Positions 1-9,302 are shown, numbered from the stretch's first letter. The stretch: DNA of 64,000 nt from Turicibacter bilis (GCF_024499055.1 NZ_CP071249.1:186001-250000); one strand, 5' to 3'. The notes: generated by a model not told the origin, from the sequence alone. Numbers and translations are program-made.

Positions 1-714
1 GGGAAACATGTTAAGAAATCTAAGGTCATATAAAAGGAGTAGACAAGAGCAACGTTCTTTAAAAACGATAAAAATCTATCCAGATCGTGTGAAATATTTC
101 CTAGAGATTTGATTTAACTTTAAAACTTATAGTGTGGATGCATAAATACGGAACGTCATTTCTAAATTCGAATAGATTTCTACTCCATACATACTAGTCG
201 GAAAGAGAATCGTCACATTCATACCGAAAAGAATATCAAATTGTTCGTTTCATTCCTATTTAATATTAAGATTTACTTGTCATTAGTCGTTTTAACTCAA
301 ATTCCTTCATTATGAAGATAAGAATGAAACAAATCTTTCATGATCGGAGGCTCAAGATTACTACTTTTAAATCATTTGATTTGGTCTTACTATCCTACTA
401 TTCGTTTCACGTTCAGTAGCGGGAATTGTTAAAATGATTGTGATAAGTAAACATGAATAAGTAATACAAGAACCTCAAACAAGCTCAATCAGCTGCATGA
501 TAAAGTATAGTCATTTGCAATAATTTGAGTAGAATGGATAAGAATTTAATGATGACTAGTTAAAATCCTGTTATATGCCTCATCGCGCGGATAAGAAGAT
601 TGAACGGTTGATGAGGAAAAAAGATTAAGGTGCTTACAAATTTTAACTGAAATACTAGCCAAAATGTATGGAATAAGATAAGATATTATAACGATAATAA
701 TGTAAAGTGATAGA
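1..714. other. No gene seen; left-edge non-coding stretch
   Basis: All six frames are broken by stops and I recognise no gene remnant. The only structure I see is an inverted repeat with arms CCTCATC (578-584) and GATGAGG (610-616); it is followed by A-rich rather than T-rich sequence, so it is not a clear terminator. AT-rich sequence at 660-712 probably holds the promoter of the next gene. Confidence 0.5.
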
Positions 715-729
715 ATGGAGTCGTTGTTG

Positions 730-1908
730 ATGCTTACTAAATGGTTAACGAAACACTTAATTAAAAATAGTGATCAAGTCCAAGATGAAACGGTTCGAGA
801 ACGATATATTTATGTGGCGGGCATGGTCGGAGTAGTGGCCAATGTCTTATTATTCATCATTAAATTTATCGTTGGAATGTTAGCAGGAAGTATTGCGGTG
901 ATGGCAGATGCCTTTAATAATTTCTCTGACATGGCCTCATCTGTTATTACGATGGTCGGAGTTAAGTTAGCGAATCGTCCAGCCGATAAGGAACATCCAC
1001 ATGGACATGGGCGTATTGAATATATTTCGGCTTTAATTGTTGCTTTTATGGTTATGTTAGTTGGCGTACAATTTATTCAATCGTCGATTAATCGTATTTT
1101 AAATCCAAGTGAAATCAAGTTTGAATGGATTTCTTTTATTTTATTAGCAGTTTCTGTGTTAGTCAAACTGTGGCTGAGCCGATTTAACAAACAAATGGGA
1201 GAAACGATTCATTCAACAGCCTTAAAGGCCGCTTCTGTTGATGCGTTAGGGGATGTATTTACCTCAAGTACGGTGTTACTTTCATTTTTAGTGGCACGTT
1301 TTACAACGTTCCCCATTGACGGATATGCTGGGGTATTAGTAGCATGCTTTATTTTGTATGCGGGGTATTCATTAGTCAAAGAAACGATTAGTCCTTTACT
1401 AGGCGAAGCACCTGATGAAGAATTAGTGAATCAAATTTATGAACGTTTGTTATCGTTTGAATATGTCACAGGGGCACATGATTTAATGATTCATAACTAT
1501 GGTGTTGGACGTATCATTGCTTCAATCCACGCTGAAATTCCAGCTGATATCGATATCATGACGATTCATGATGTGATCGATGAGGCCGAGCGTCAAATCT
1601 CAGAGGAATTAAATTTACATTTAGTCATTCATATGGATCCTGTTTGTATTGAAACAGAAGAGATTAGAGTGATGAAAGCTGAATTAGAGAACATCATTAA
1701 CGAGCATGATGTGATTATGTCGATGCATGACTTTAGAATCATTGGGCACGAACCGAATAGAAATTTAATCTTTGACTTAGTTGTTGATGGTTCAAAGTTA
1801 ACAAAAGAAATCACGGAACAGAGTATCAAAGATGAAGTCACTCAGCGTATTCAAATGTCACATCCAAGCTATCGTTGTGTCATTGTCATTGATAAAATTT
1901 ATACGTAA
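730..1908 (+). CDS. Cation diffusion facilitator (CDF) metal transporter
   Basis: A membrane antiporter of the CDF family, which exports divalent metals (Zn, Fe, Mn or similar) in exchange for protons. About six membrane segments fill residues 25-225, with the metal-site signature ADAFNNFSD in the second helix and the HPHGHGR loop typical of the family. The soluble C-terminal domain (from about residue 230) carries histidines as in cytoplasmic metal-sensing domains, and it is longer than in minimal CDF proteins because the last ~80 residues add a second ferredoxin-like stretch. I place the start at 730 because GGAG at 717-720 lies 9 nt before it; an ATG at 715 overlaps that site. The gene stands alone and ends at a bidirectional terminator. 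The metal is not predictable from the sequence. Confidence 0.93.
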   Translation: MLTKWLTKHLIKNSDQVQDETVRERYIYVAGMVGVVANVLLFIIKFIVGMLAGSIAVMADAFNNFSDMASSVITMVGVKLANRPADKEHPHGHGRIEYISALIVAFMVMLVGVQFIQSSINRILNPSEIKFEWISFILLAVSVLVKLWLSRFNKQMGETIHSTALKAASVDALGDVFTSSTVLLSFLVARFTTFPIDGYAGVLVACFILYAGYSLVKETISPLLGEAPDEELVNQIYERLLSFEYVTGAHDLMIHNYGVGRIIASIHAEIPADIDIMTIHDVIDEAERQISEELNLHLVIHMDPVCIETEEIRVMKAELENIINEHDVIMSMHDFRIIGHEPNRNLIFDLVVDGSKLTKEITEQSIKDEVTQRIQMSHPSYRCVIVIDKIYT

Positions 1909-1910
1909 TA

Positions 1911-1959
1911 AAAAACTCATAGACTTACACATTAGGGTGTTTAGTCTATGAGCTTTTTA
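1911..1959. terminator. Bidirectional rho-independent terminator
   Basis: Inverted repeat with arms AAAAACTCATAGACT and AGTCTATGAGCTTTTT around a 17-nt loop. It lies between two convergent genes, with T runs usable on both strands. Confidence 0.85.
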
Positions 1960-2439
1960 TTATAATGAGCAGCTTTCTAATACTGCTTCAATGTGACCAG
2001 CCACTTTTACTTTACGATAAATTTTTGTGATAATTCCCGCTTCATCAATTAAGAAGGTTGAACGCTCAATACCAATGGCTTTTTTACCGTACATATTTTT
2101 TTCTTTTAAAACATCATATAAATGGCAGACGATTTCTTCATGATCAGAGAGTAAAATGAAGGGTAACTCATGTTTAGCGATAAACTTTTCATGACTAGCG
2201 ACACTATCACGACTAATTCCTAAAATCACCGCATTTTGTTCATTAAAGGATTCGATAGCATCACGGAAAGCTTTCGCTTGATTTGTACAACCAGGTGTAT
2301 TATCACGTGGATAGAAGTATAAAATCACTTTACGTCCACGATAATCGTGTAATGAATGTTGTTGATGATCAGATCCCATTAAGGTAAAGTCAGGAGCTTC
2401 CATTCCTTCCGTTAAAATAACTGGTTCCATAAAACTCAC
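1960..2439 (-). CDS. bcp: Thioredoxin-dependent peroxiredoxin, BCP/PrxQ type
   Basis: Reduces hydrogen peroxide and organic hydroperoxides in the cytoplasm using thioredoxin. The AhpC/TSA fold is complete at 159 residues. The peroxidatic cysteine is in the motif PRDNTPGCT, just after the YFYP strand; there is no CxxxxC resolving pair, since the residues after it read TNQAKAF, so it is probably a 1-Cys or atypical enzyme. An upstream GTG (at 2439) and an ATG three codons in (2430) are both possible starts; AAGTGAG precedes the ATG closely. It is convergent with the CDF gene and divergent from yaaA, another peroxide-linked gene, which suggests a small oxidative-stress neighbourhood (inference). 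Confidence 0.92.
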   Translation of the reverse strand: MSFMEPVILTEGMEAPDFTLMGSDHQQHSLHDYRGRKVILYFYPRDNTPGCTNQAKAFRDAIESFNEQNAVILGISRDSVASHEKFIAKHELPFILLSDHEEIVCHLYDVLKEKNMYGKKAIGIERSTFLIDEAGIITKIYRKVKVAGHIEAVLESCSL

Positions 2440-2603
2440 TTCTTTCTTGTTAAATTATGTAATGATTTACAAATAATTATGCGCTATAATAGTCGGGTTG
2501 TAAAGAAATATGATAAGATATTAAAGCACTTTGCGCTATCATTGTGAACGAGATAAATAAATTTTATACGTGAATTGAAAAAATGTTGAAGGATGTGTCA
2601 AAA

Positions 2604-3371
2604 ATGTTAATGATGTTATCACCAGCAAAAACATTTAAAACCATTGAATTAGAACCATTAGATTTATCAAATGAATTAATTTTTAAAAATAAAACAAAAC
2701 AATTGGTTAATCAGTTACAAACTTATTCGGTGAGTGAGTTATCAACTTTAATGAAAATGTCTGAAGCGCTTGCAGAGGTAAATGTAACAAGGTTCGCTCA
2801 ATTTTATGAAAAAAATCAACAAGGCATGTATGCCATTCATGCCTTTGAAGGAGAAGCTTATAAAGGGTTAGATTCGTTAAGTTTAAATCAAGAAGCACTT
2901 GAATTTTCAAAAGAGTCGCTTCGAATTTTATCTGGACTTTATGGAGTATTAAAACCATTTGATGTGATGAATCCTTATCGCTTAGAAATGGGATTATCAT
3001 GGTCAGGAGAGCATGGGAAAGATTTATATCAGTATTGGAAAGAAGATTTAACGGTTCATTTCTTAAATGAATTAAGTGAAACAAAAGGGGATCAAGTCCT
3101 ATTAAACTTAGCATCAAAAGAGTACAGTAAAGCTTTAAATTTAAAACAAATTGAGAAAACGTATCCTGTGATTACGATTGAATTTAAAGAGCAAAAAGGT
3201 GAGGCGTTTAAAGTAGTGGGGATGTATGCTAAACGCGCACGCGGTCAAATGGCGCGTTATATTTTAAACCATCAAATTCATGAGGTTGAACAAGTTAAAG
3301 CATTTAATGAAGGAGGCTATACGTTTAATCCAGATTTATCAACCGAAAAAACATGGATTTTTACCCGTTAG
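2604..3371 (+). CDS. yaaA: Peroxide stress protein YaaA (UPF0246)
   Basis: YaaA-family proteins lower intracellular unincorporated iron and protect DNA from peroxide in E. coli; the biochemical activity is DNA-binding in nature and not fully resolved. The start MLMMLSPAKTF matches the family's ISPAK opening, and the conserved RILSGLYGVLKP, YRLEMG, LLNLASKEYSKA and KRARGQMARY blocks are all present. From this start the protein has 255 residues, the normal length. An ATG 21 nt upstream is in frame, but AAGGATG at 2589-2595 places the ribosome on the start given here. Divergent from bcp. Confidence 0.93.
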   Translation: MLMMLSPAKTFKTIELEPLDLSNELIFKNKTKQLVNQLQTYSVSELSTLMKMSEALAEVNVTRFAQFYEKNQQGMYAIHAFEGEAYKGLDSLSLNQEALEFSKESLRILSGLYGVLKPFDVMNPYRLEMGLSWSGEHGKDLYQYWKEDLTVHFLNELSETKGDQVLLNLASKEYSKALNLKQIEKTYPVITIEFKEQKGEAFKVVGMYAKRARGQMARYILNHQIHEVEQVKAFNEGGYTFNPDLSTEKTWIFTR

Positions 3372-3470
3372 CTTGACTGTCATAGCGATAAAATGGTGAA
3401 ATTTTCAATAAATAAAGGGTGAGATTTTTATCCGAAGAGAGATCGGGTGAAATTATTTGAGATTAAAAGA

Positions 3471-3590
3471 GGGGAGAGGCAGCTAATGAAGATTAACTGC
3501 ACGCTTTGCTAGTGGACCGCCCATTCTAATGCACATTTAGAATGGGGTTACGATAAAGTAGCTCCATGTTAATTAACGACATAGGAGTGA
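3471..3590 (+). promoter_or_regulatory. Structured leader upstream of the MFS pseudogene
   Basis: A non-coding leader of about 120 nt with several stacked hairpins. There is an imperfect GCAG...CTGC stem (3479-3500), a perfect 10-bp stem CCCATTCTAA/TTAGAATGGG (3520-3546), and a final stem in which CTCC-ATGT (3562-3569) pairs with ACAT-A-GGAG (3579-3587). The last stem buries the GGAG ribosome site of the downstream gene. I do not recognise a known riboswitch consensus; TGGACCGCC only loosely recalls the T-box core. A translation-controlling leader is inference. Confidence 0.45.
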
Positions 3591-3595
3591 AGAAA

Positions 3596-4740
3596 ATGAA
3601 ACGTAATATAGGAATTGATTATATTTACCGATTTTTATCATCATTTGATATAACAGCAGCGATTTGGGTCTTATTTTTGGCGTATAAAGGGATGACACTC
3701 ATTGAAATTGGGTTATTAGAGAGCATTTATCATAGTTGCAATTAAATTTTTGAAATTTCAACTGGAGCGATGGCAGATTTGCTCGGGCGTAAAAAAATGA
3801 TTATTCTTTCACGCTTAGCAGCTATGATCTCGTCCATCGTTTTACTAGTCTCCAGTCTTTTGTTAGATTTGCGATTGGCTTTATTTTCTCAGCTTTTAGC
3901 GGAAATTTAAATTCAGATTCTGAAGAGGCGCTCGTTTACGATAGTTTTATTTCGATTAATCAAACTGAAGAGTATTTGCCATTTAATAGTCGATTAAATG
4001 TATTGATTGAAGTGGCTCAAGCGTTAGCTGTTTTTATTGGAGGTCTTTTAGCTGAAGTTAGTTTTGAGTTAAGCTATCTGATTGCAATTTTAATGGCGAT
4101 AGGGTCCTTGAGTGTCGCTTTACAATTTAAAGAACCAATGATTCATGAAACTCAAGAGCGTTCATCTGTGAAAGATCATTTTCAACAATGCTTTATCATG
4201 ATGAAATTAAATCGTCGTCTGTTAGCTATGCTACTTTATTTTCCGTTAATGATGACATTTACAACGGTCATCTATTTTTATGCTCAAGCTTATTTTTCAG
4301 ACTTTTCTTATTCAAAATCGACTATCTCCCTCATTTTTTTAGTGAATGGATTAGTGAGTGCACTTGGTGCATTACTAGCTGAAAAAGTTGAAAGGTGGTG
4401 CCAGGGAAAGGCCTGGTTATTTGTACCGCTTAGTATGAGTGTGATGATTTGTATATTTGGATATGTTGAGGCTAAAGTTGGCATTTTTGTTTTTTGCTTA
4501 ATTAATTTCTTAAGTGCTATTTTATATCCGATTAGCAGTGTTTATATGAATGAAGAGACGCCATCTGAAAAGCGAGCAACGATTATTTCAGTAAGTAGTA
4601 TGATGTTTTCCCTTATGATGATTTTAATTTTTCCGCTTTGTGGATGGTTAGGAGAAAGAGTTGGGTTAGCCCAAGCATTTCAAGTCATTGGTTTATTAAA
4701 TCTTTTGATTGTAGGAACGATTGCTCTAATTAGAAAATAA
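3596..4740 (+). pseudogene. Disrupted MFS transporter
   Basis: The reading frame from ATG 3596 (AGGAG at 3583-3587) encodes the first helices of a major-facilitator permease, then meets an in-frame TAA at 3743. The same frame continues with STGAMADLLGRKK, the conserved loop after helix 2, and then needs a frameshift near 3855-3868 to join the long 3' frame that runs to 4740. That frame has seven or eight more membrane helices. The full product would have about 380 residues, like drug-exporter-type MFS proteins. Two lesions in the first third make it a pseudogene, or two assembly errors. The substrate cannot be told. Confidence 0.85.
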
Positions 4741-4781
4741 AAGCATAAAACGTGACTCAATGAGTCACGTTTTATGCTTTT
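4741..4781. terminator. Bidirectional terminator
   Basis: Near-perfect inverted repeat: AAGCATAAAACGTGACTCA pairs with TGAGTCACGTTTTATGCTT, flanked by A/T runs on both sides. It serves the MFS locus on one strand and overlaps the stop codon of the small gene on the other. Confidence 0.88.
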
Positions 4782-5017
4782 AAGAGATTTAGTTGTTGCT
4801 TGAGTTCATGAATCACTTGTGATTCGATTTCATATTTTTCATATTGTTCATTTAACATTCGATCAACATAATTGGCTTTATGGGGAATTCGATTTTCTTT
4901 TTTGATTTGAGTTAAGTGAATTAAAAGCTGTTCTGTTTGTTTCAGCTGTCGTTGTGAATCTTCATATTGAGCTTTTAAGTCTTCATAATTAGTTAAATCA
5001 TATACAGTTTTTGACAT
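4772..5017 (-). CDS. Small coiled-coil protein, unknown function
   Basis: An 81-residue hydrophilic protein with heptad-like Leu/Ile spacing (LKAQYEDSQRQLKQTEQLLIHL and the C-terminal LKQQLNLLKA), so probably two helices that pair. A perfect GGAGG ends 8 nt before the ATG at 5017; an upstream in-frame GTG sits inside that ribosome site and is not the start. No membrane segment or signal peptide. I do not recognise a family. Divergent from the flavodoxin/ferredoxin gene. It is convincing as a gene because of the ribosome site and terminator. Confidence 0.75.
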   Translation of the reverse strand: MSKTVYDLTNYEDLKAQYEDSQRQLKQTEQLLIHLTQIKKENRIPHKANYVDRMLNEQYEKYEIESQVIHELKQQLNLLKA

Positions 5018-5158
5018 ATAAATCACCTCCTAATTAGAATACTCCCTGTTTTTTGTATATTTTATGCAAGAAATGTTGTTTCATACAGTAATTTGCAGCA
5101 TTTTTAAGGTATAGTACTGTAGAGTATGTCGTATAAATAAGAAAAAGGAAGGTATCGT

Positions 5159-5950
5159 ATGATTTTTTATTTTAGTGGAACTGGAAACTCACAAGCAGTG
5201 GCGAATGAAATTGGAAGTTATCAAAACGAACGACTAGTCTCGATTGCTCAAGCCATGAAATTAGAACAATTGACTTATTCATTGGAGTCAGAAGAAAAAG
5301 TTATTTTTGTGTTTCCTATTTATGCATGGTCACCGCCTCAACTAGTTGTTGATTTTATAAAAAAACTTTCTTTTAATGGAAGTGTGCCAAGTTATTTAAG
5401 TGTCGTTGTCACATGTGGTGAAAATATAGGAGAAACTGAACGTGTCATTCAACGTTTATTTGAACAAAAAAGTTGGGCATTACAGAGTTTTTATACGTTA
5501 GTCATGCCTAATAATTATCTGATTTTAGGAACAGTGGACTCTAAAGAAGAGAGGAGAGAAAAGCTTCACTTAGTTAAAGAGAAGATTCTTCACTTAAATA
5601 AAAGTATCGCTCATTTAAAAGTTGAGAGACAGCTTATTAAAGGGTCACTACCTAAACTTTTAACGACTGTAGGAGGACGCCTCTTTCATTCATTTGGCAG
5701 AAGTGTTAAGCCATTCTTTGCCAATGACCACTGTATTTCTTGTAAGGTCTGTGAAAAAATATGTCCTACGGGATGTATTACGGTTGAAGGGAAGCCAATG
5801 TGGGAGGGAGAGTGTACTCAATGTTTGGCCTGTTTGCATTATTGTCCTAAATCTGCGATTCAGTATGGGCACCACATGGGAAATAAATCACGATATACCC
5901 ATCCCGATATTTTATGGTATCAGTTAAATCAAACTCAAGAAGTCGAATAA
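5159..5950 (+). CDS. EFR1-type flavodoxin-ferredoxin fusion
   Basis: A two-domain electron carrier. Residues 1-165 form a flavodoxin-like fold whose FMN phosphate loop is FSGTGNSQ at the very N-terminus. Residues 185-240 form a bacterial ferredoxin with two [4Fe-4S] motifs, CISCKVCEKICP and CTQCLACLHYCP. The order and the 263-residue length match the EFR1 family of gut Firmicutes. It should shuttle low-potential electrons in the cytoplasm; the partner enzyme is unknown. AAGGAAGG precedes the ATG. The gene is single, with its own terminator overlapping the stop codon. Confidence 0.92.
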   Translation: MIFYFSGTGNSQAVANEIGSYQNERLVSIAQAMKLEQLTYSLESEEKVIFVFPIYAWSPPQLVVDFIKKLSFNGSVPSYLSVVVTCGENIGETERVIQRLFEQKSWALQSFYTLVMPNNYLILGTVDSKEERREKLHLVKEKILHLNKSIAHLKVERQLIKGSLPKLLTTVGGRLFHSFGRSVKPFFANDHCISCKVCEKICPTGCITVEGKPMWEGECTQCLACLHYCPKSAIQYGHHMGNKSRYTHPDILWYQLNQTQEVE

Positions 5951-5967
5951 ATATCGGCTTCTTTTAT
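5936..5967 (+). terminator. Rho-independent terminator
   Basis: Stem AAGAAGTCGA / TCGGCTTCTT (one G-U pair) followed by a T-rich tail; its left arm contains the end of the EFR1 gene. Confidence 0.75.
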
Positions 5968-6472
5968 TTATTTCTTTACTAATAAATGTTAAAAATTAAC
6001 TCGTTTCCACAAAGGATATAATTAATCATTAAGGATGATACATATTTTTTATCATTTTAAAAGATTGTATTCGTTTAATGCAGTCTTTTTTTAGTGAGCC
6101 AATAACGTATATATTCGAACAGAAAGCAAATAATTTTAATGTTAAATGTTATTTATTAGACATAAATCAATTTTAGGTCATAGCGGGTCGTTTGAATAAA
6201 AAGTAGTTAAAAAGACGCTCAATAAGTTATATTAACATGACCAAAAATGTAGAAAAATTGATGTAAAAAAAACAGTTTAATGATGTTAAAAAAACCATAA
6301 AACTGTAAAAAAAACGTAGGTAACCGGTTACCTATTTAATGAAAGGGATATTAAATTGTGAAAAAATATAATATAATCATACATGTAAGCAATGTGGCTA
6401 ATATGATGAAAGTTCACATTTGATATCGAATTAAATAATGGTTTTATGGTTACTTAGGAGGAGGATTTAAGT
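5968..6472 (+). promoter_or_regulatory. Long leader/promoter region of the PTS gene
   Basis: About 500 nt without a gene. It contains a TATAAT-like cluster at 6366-6373, the palindrome listed separately at 6317-6334, and AGGAGG just before the PTS start. I see no clear antiterminator (RAT) hairpin of the GlcT/LicT kind, so regulation is more likely transcriptional. Confidence 0.4.
6317..6334. promoter_or_regulatory. 18-bp perfect palindrome, probable operator
   Basis: TAGGTAACCGGTTACCTA, centred on CG. LacI-family operators typically have a central CG within such dyads, so a sugar-responsive LacI-type repressor or activator of the PTS gene is plausible. It lies about 140 bp before the start codon and upstream of the best -10 candidates. 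Role inferred. Confidence 0.6.
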
Positions 6473-8152
6473 ATGTTTAAGTATTTACAACGTACAGGGA
6501 AAGCCTTAATGCTTCCAATCGCTGCCTTACCAATCGCTGGTATTTTATTAGGAATTGGTGGAGCATTTTTAGGTATCGCTGGAATGACTGATGCACCAGC
6601 TATTTATCAATCAATTGCAAATATAATTAATAACTCAGATTTCTTAACAGCACTTTTAACAATTATGAATGATATTGGAAATATTGTTTTCGGAAACTTA
6701 CCAATTTTATTCGCTATTGGGGTAGCAGCTGGTTTAGCTAAAAAAGATAAAGCAACTGCTGCGTTAGCTGCTGTATTTGGTTTCTTAGTAATGAACCAAG
6801 TTATTTCAACATTATTAACATTAGGAATGACTAAATTAGGTGTCGTAACTGCTGACAATGTTGGAGAATATGGAACTTACGTAACAACAAATGTCGGAAT
6901 CTTTACATTAAACATGTCAGTGTTTGGTGGGATTATTACAGGGATGGTAACATCTGCGTTACATAACAGATTCTTTAACATTCAATTCCATCCTGTATTA
7001 TCATTCTTTGCAGGATCTCGTTTCGTACCAATCATTACTTCATTAGTAATGGCATTAGTTGGGGTGGTTTTAGCCTTTGTTTGGCCATTCGTTCAAGATG
7101 GAATTGGAGCATTAGCAAATGTTGTTAATTCATCAGGAATTTTTGGTTCATTCTTATTTGGATTAGTTGAACGTTCATGTGTGCCATTCGGATTACACCA
7201 CGTATTCTATACACCATTCTGGTATGGATCTTTCGTTGAGGCTAACTTATTAATTGGTGGACAAGATGTTCTTGTTCAAGGAGCAAACACTGCTTACTTC
7301 GTTCAATTAGGTTCAATGGGAGATTTAGTAGGTTTAGATTCAGAAAGAATGCATGAAATTGTTATGGGAACAACAAGTTTCTTAGCTGGTAAATTCCCAT
7401 TCATGATGTTCGGTTTACCAGGTGCGGCTTTAGCAATGTACAAATGTGCTAAACCTGAAAAACGTCAAGCTGTGGGTGGTTTATTAGGAGCTGCTGCATT
7501 AACAACTATTTTAACTGGTATTACTGAACCATTAGAATTCACATTCTTATTCGTTGCACCAGTGTTATTCGTTGTACATGCTGTATTTGCTGGATTATCA
7601 TTCATGTTAATGGCAATGTTAGATGTATTCATCGGGATGACATTCTCTGGTGGATTAATTGACTTCGTTTTATTCGGATTATTACCTGCAGGAGCTGGTG
7701 TAGCGACTCATTGGTACTGGGTATTAGTTGTTGGTGTTGTTTACTTTGCTTTATACTTCGTTGTATTTAGCTTCTTAATTAAAAAATTAAACTTAAAAAC
7801 ACCAGGTCGTGAAGATGATAACGAAGAAGTAAAATTATTCTCTAAAAAAGACTTCCAAGAACGTAACGGTGGATCTGCAGAAGCAACAACAGCTACAGCT
7901 GGAACTGATGAATGGAAAGAAAAAGCACCATTAGTATTAGAAGCATTAGGTGGAGCAGAAAATATTGAGAACTTAGATGCATGTATTACACGTTTACGTG
8001 TTGAAGTTGGAGATACTTCTAAAGTTGATAAAGATCGCTTAAAAGCTTTAGGTGCGGCAGGAGTTATGGAAGTTAAAGGTGGAGTTCAAGCAATCTTCGG
8101 TGGAAACTCAAATACTCTTAAAAACCATATTTTAGATATTATTGGTGACTAA
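6473..8152 (+). CDS. PTS sugar transporter IIBC, glucose/glucosamine family
   Basis: Membrane permease of the phosphotransferase system; it takes up a hexose-type sugar and phosphorylates it. The EIIC domain (about residues 1-430, ten or so membrane helices) has the family marks [12 protein letters not shown] near the N-terminus, [22 protein letters not shown] and the sugar-site GITEPLEF. A linker leads to an EIIB domain (about 480-559) with the phosphocysteine in [10 protein letters not shown]. There is no EIIA domain, so phosphate must come from a separate EIIA. Glucose is the usual substrate, but maltose and N-acetylglucosamine permeases are close relatives, so I give no symbol. It is monocistronic and ends at a strong terminator. 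Codon use is highly biased, as expected for an abundant protein. Confidence 0.95.
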   Translation: MFKYLQRTGKALMLPIAALPIAGILLGIGGAFLGIAGMTDAPAIYQSIANIINNSDFLTALLTIMNDIGNIVFGNLPILFAIGVAAGLAKKDKATAALAAVFGFLVMNQVISTLLTLGMTKLGVVTADNVGEYGTYVTTNVGIFTLNMSVFGGIITGMVTSALHNRFFNIQFHPVLSFFAGSRFVPIITSLVMALVGVVLAFVWPFVQDGIGALANVVNSSGIFGSFLFGLVERSCVPFGLHHVFYTPFWYGSFVEANLLIGGQDVLVQGANTAYFVQLGSMGDLVGLDSERMHEIVMGTTSFLAGKFPFMMFGLPGAALAMYKCAKPEKRQAVGGLLGAAALTTILTGITEPLEFTFLFVAPVLFVVHAVFAGLSFMLMAMLDVFIGMTFSGGLIDFVLFGLLPAGAGVATHWYWVLVVGVVYFALYFVVFSFLIKKLNLKTPGREDDNEEVKLFSKKDFQERNGGSAEATTATAGTDEWKEKAPLVLEALGGAENIENLDACITRLRVEVGDTSKVDKDRLKALGAAGVMEVKGGVQAIFGGNSNTLKNHILDIIGD

Positions 8153-8180
8153 TCAATAGAATAATAACACTTCAAATGAA

Positions 8181-8211
8181 AATGACTAACCATTCGGTTA
8201 GTCATTTTTTT
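8181..8211 (+). terminator. Rho-independent terminator of the PTS gene
   Basis: Stem AATGACTAAC / GTTAGTCATT with a six-base loop CATTCG, followed by T6. Confidence 0.9.
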
Positions 8212-8277
8212 ATAGTAATGGTTATAGAACGGAGTGTTATTTAAGTGATTGAATGATTTACTGTAAATCTATTATTG

Positions 8278-8420
8278 ATATATAAGTTCAGATCAGTTTT
8301 TCATATTGTAAAAACTAAAGCCCTAGCAGTAGAGGAATAGATTTCTTTCAGAAATCGCTAGGTGACCCAAGCCCTAGTCATGGAGGAATAGATTTCTTTT
8401 AGAAATCGCTAGGTGACCCA
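8278..8420 (+). repeat. Compound dispersed repeat: hairpin module plus 51-bp tandem doublet
   Basis: Positions 8278-8318 carry a module starting TATATAAGTTCAGATCAG with an AGTTTTTC...AAAACT hairpin. It is followed by two tandem 51-bp units (8319-8369 and 8370-8420). Each unit opens AGCCCTAG, has GAGGAATA in a bulge, an inner stem GATTTC/GAAATC, and closes CTAGGTGACCCA so that CCTAG pairs with CTAGG. The same compound element occurs reversed at 51676-51816. It is not part of any gene. Confidence 0.85.
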
Positions 8421-8556
8421 AGGACTATATGACGTCTTAGTATGAAAGCTAATGTTTAACTAAAGCTGCTATAAAATAGTAACATACATTTCTGCTTTTA
8501 TATAAGTTAATAAAAAATTACATATCGATCATATTGATGATCTAAAAAGTAAAGAA

Positions 8557-8586
8557 AAAAGACCAGTCTATGAAGACTAGTCTTTA
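8557..8586 (-). terminator. Terminator of the CotD-like gene
   Basis: Read on the minus strand, AAAGACTAGTCT pairs with AGACTGGTCTTT (one G-U pair) around a short loop and is followed by T6. Confidence 0.85.
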
Positions 8587-8600
8587 TAATCTCCCTCACT

Positions 8601-9131
8601 TTAAATTAAGCTTTGCCCCATCATTTGGTCTAAAAGAGATTGACTCATCAATGGTGCTTGATTAGTTAAAGTACTTTGAGGGGTAACTGCTGGTTGTCCC
8701 ACCATTTGTTGCATATAAGCTGTTTGATTCATCATTGCAGGCTGTGTTGTAACAGGTGCTTGCGTTGCCATTTGAGCCATTGCTTGAGTTGGTTGAGCAT
8801 AAAGCGTTGGCTGGTTAATAACGGTTGGACCTGCTAAGTATTCATCATAACGATATGATTCAACACTTTCTTGTCGATTTACGACATAATTGTGTTGGTT
8901 ATGGTGATGGTGGACATTACGAACCACAACTGGAATGACATGATCGACACGGTGATAATGATGTTGCTGAGGAACACAAGTAACAGTTGGCTCAACGACT
9001 TGGCAACAAGTTTCATATTGACCCATTGGTGGCATAGTTGGCATCGGTACACTTCCCATAGGTGCACCACCCATCACAGGTGCACCTCCTACAATTGGAG
9101 CACTACCTGGACATCTCATATTTTGTTTCAT
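8601..9131 (-). CDS. CotD-like spore coat protein
   Basis: A low-complexity 176-residue protein rich in Met, Gln, Pro, His and Thr. The middle (residues ~40-90) has CCQVVEPTVTCVP followed by QQHHYHRVDHVIPVVV and a HHHHNQH run. This resembles the cysteine plus histidine-rich core of the CotD family of inner spore-coat proteins in Bacillus. The N-terminal GGAP/PMP repeats and the Gln/Thr-rich tail (APVTTQPAM, QPTQAMAQM) look like structural, cross-linkable sequence. It has no signal peptide, as expected for a coat protein made in the mother cell. The AGGATG ribosome site is good. Assignment to CotD rests on composition and the core motif, so it is probable rather than certain. Confidence 0.75.
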   Translation of the reverse strand: MKQNMRCPGSAPIVGGAPVMGGAPMGSVPMPTMPPMGQYETCCQVVEPTVTCVPQQHHYHRVDHVIPVVVRNVHHHHNQHNYVVNRQESVESYRYDEYLAGPTVINQPTLYAQPTQAMAQMATQAPVTTQPAMMNQTAYMQQMVGQPAVTPQSTLTNQAPLMSQSLLDQMMGQSLI

Positions 9132-9302
9132 AATTTGCTACATCCTTTCACTTTGTAATTCAGTTACAGTATAGTATATTATTTTTTCCTAAAAAGGCAT
9201 TGACTCTTGCCCAAATGTTTCATTTACAAAATAATATTCGTGAAAGTAGATTATGGATTGAAAAATGTTTTATAATATAAGGGAAATAAATGAGGTGACA
9301 AG

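Noticed and set aside
3500-3520. T-box riboswitch
   Set aside because: TGGACCGCC resembles the T-box core only loosely, one base is missing from the conserved bulge, no Stem I is visible, and the downstream gene is not an amino-acid gene.
8319-8420. CRISPR array
   Set aside because: Two direct repeats without spacers, present in both orientations elsewhere and with changing hairpins; no cas genes.
8871-9158. Open frame opposite the CotD-like gene
   Set aside because: Antisense shadow of a low-complexity gene; the minus-strand gene has the ribosome site and terminator.
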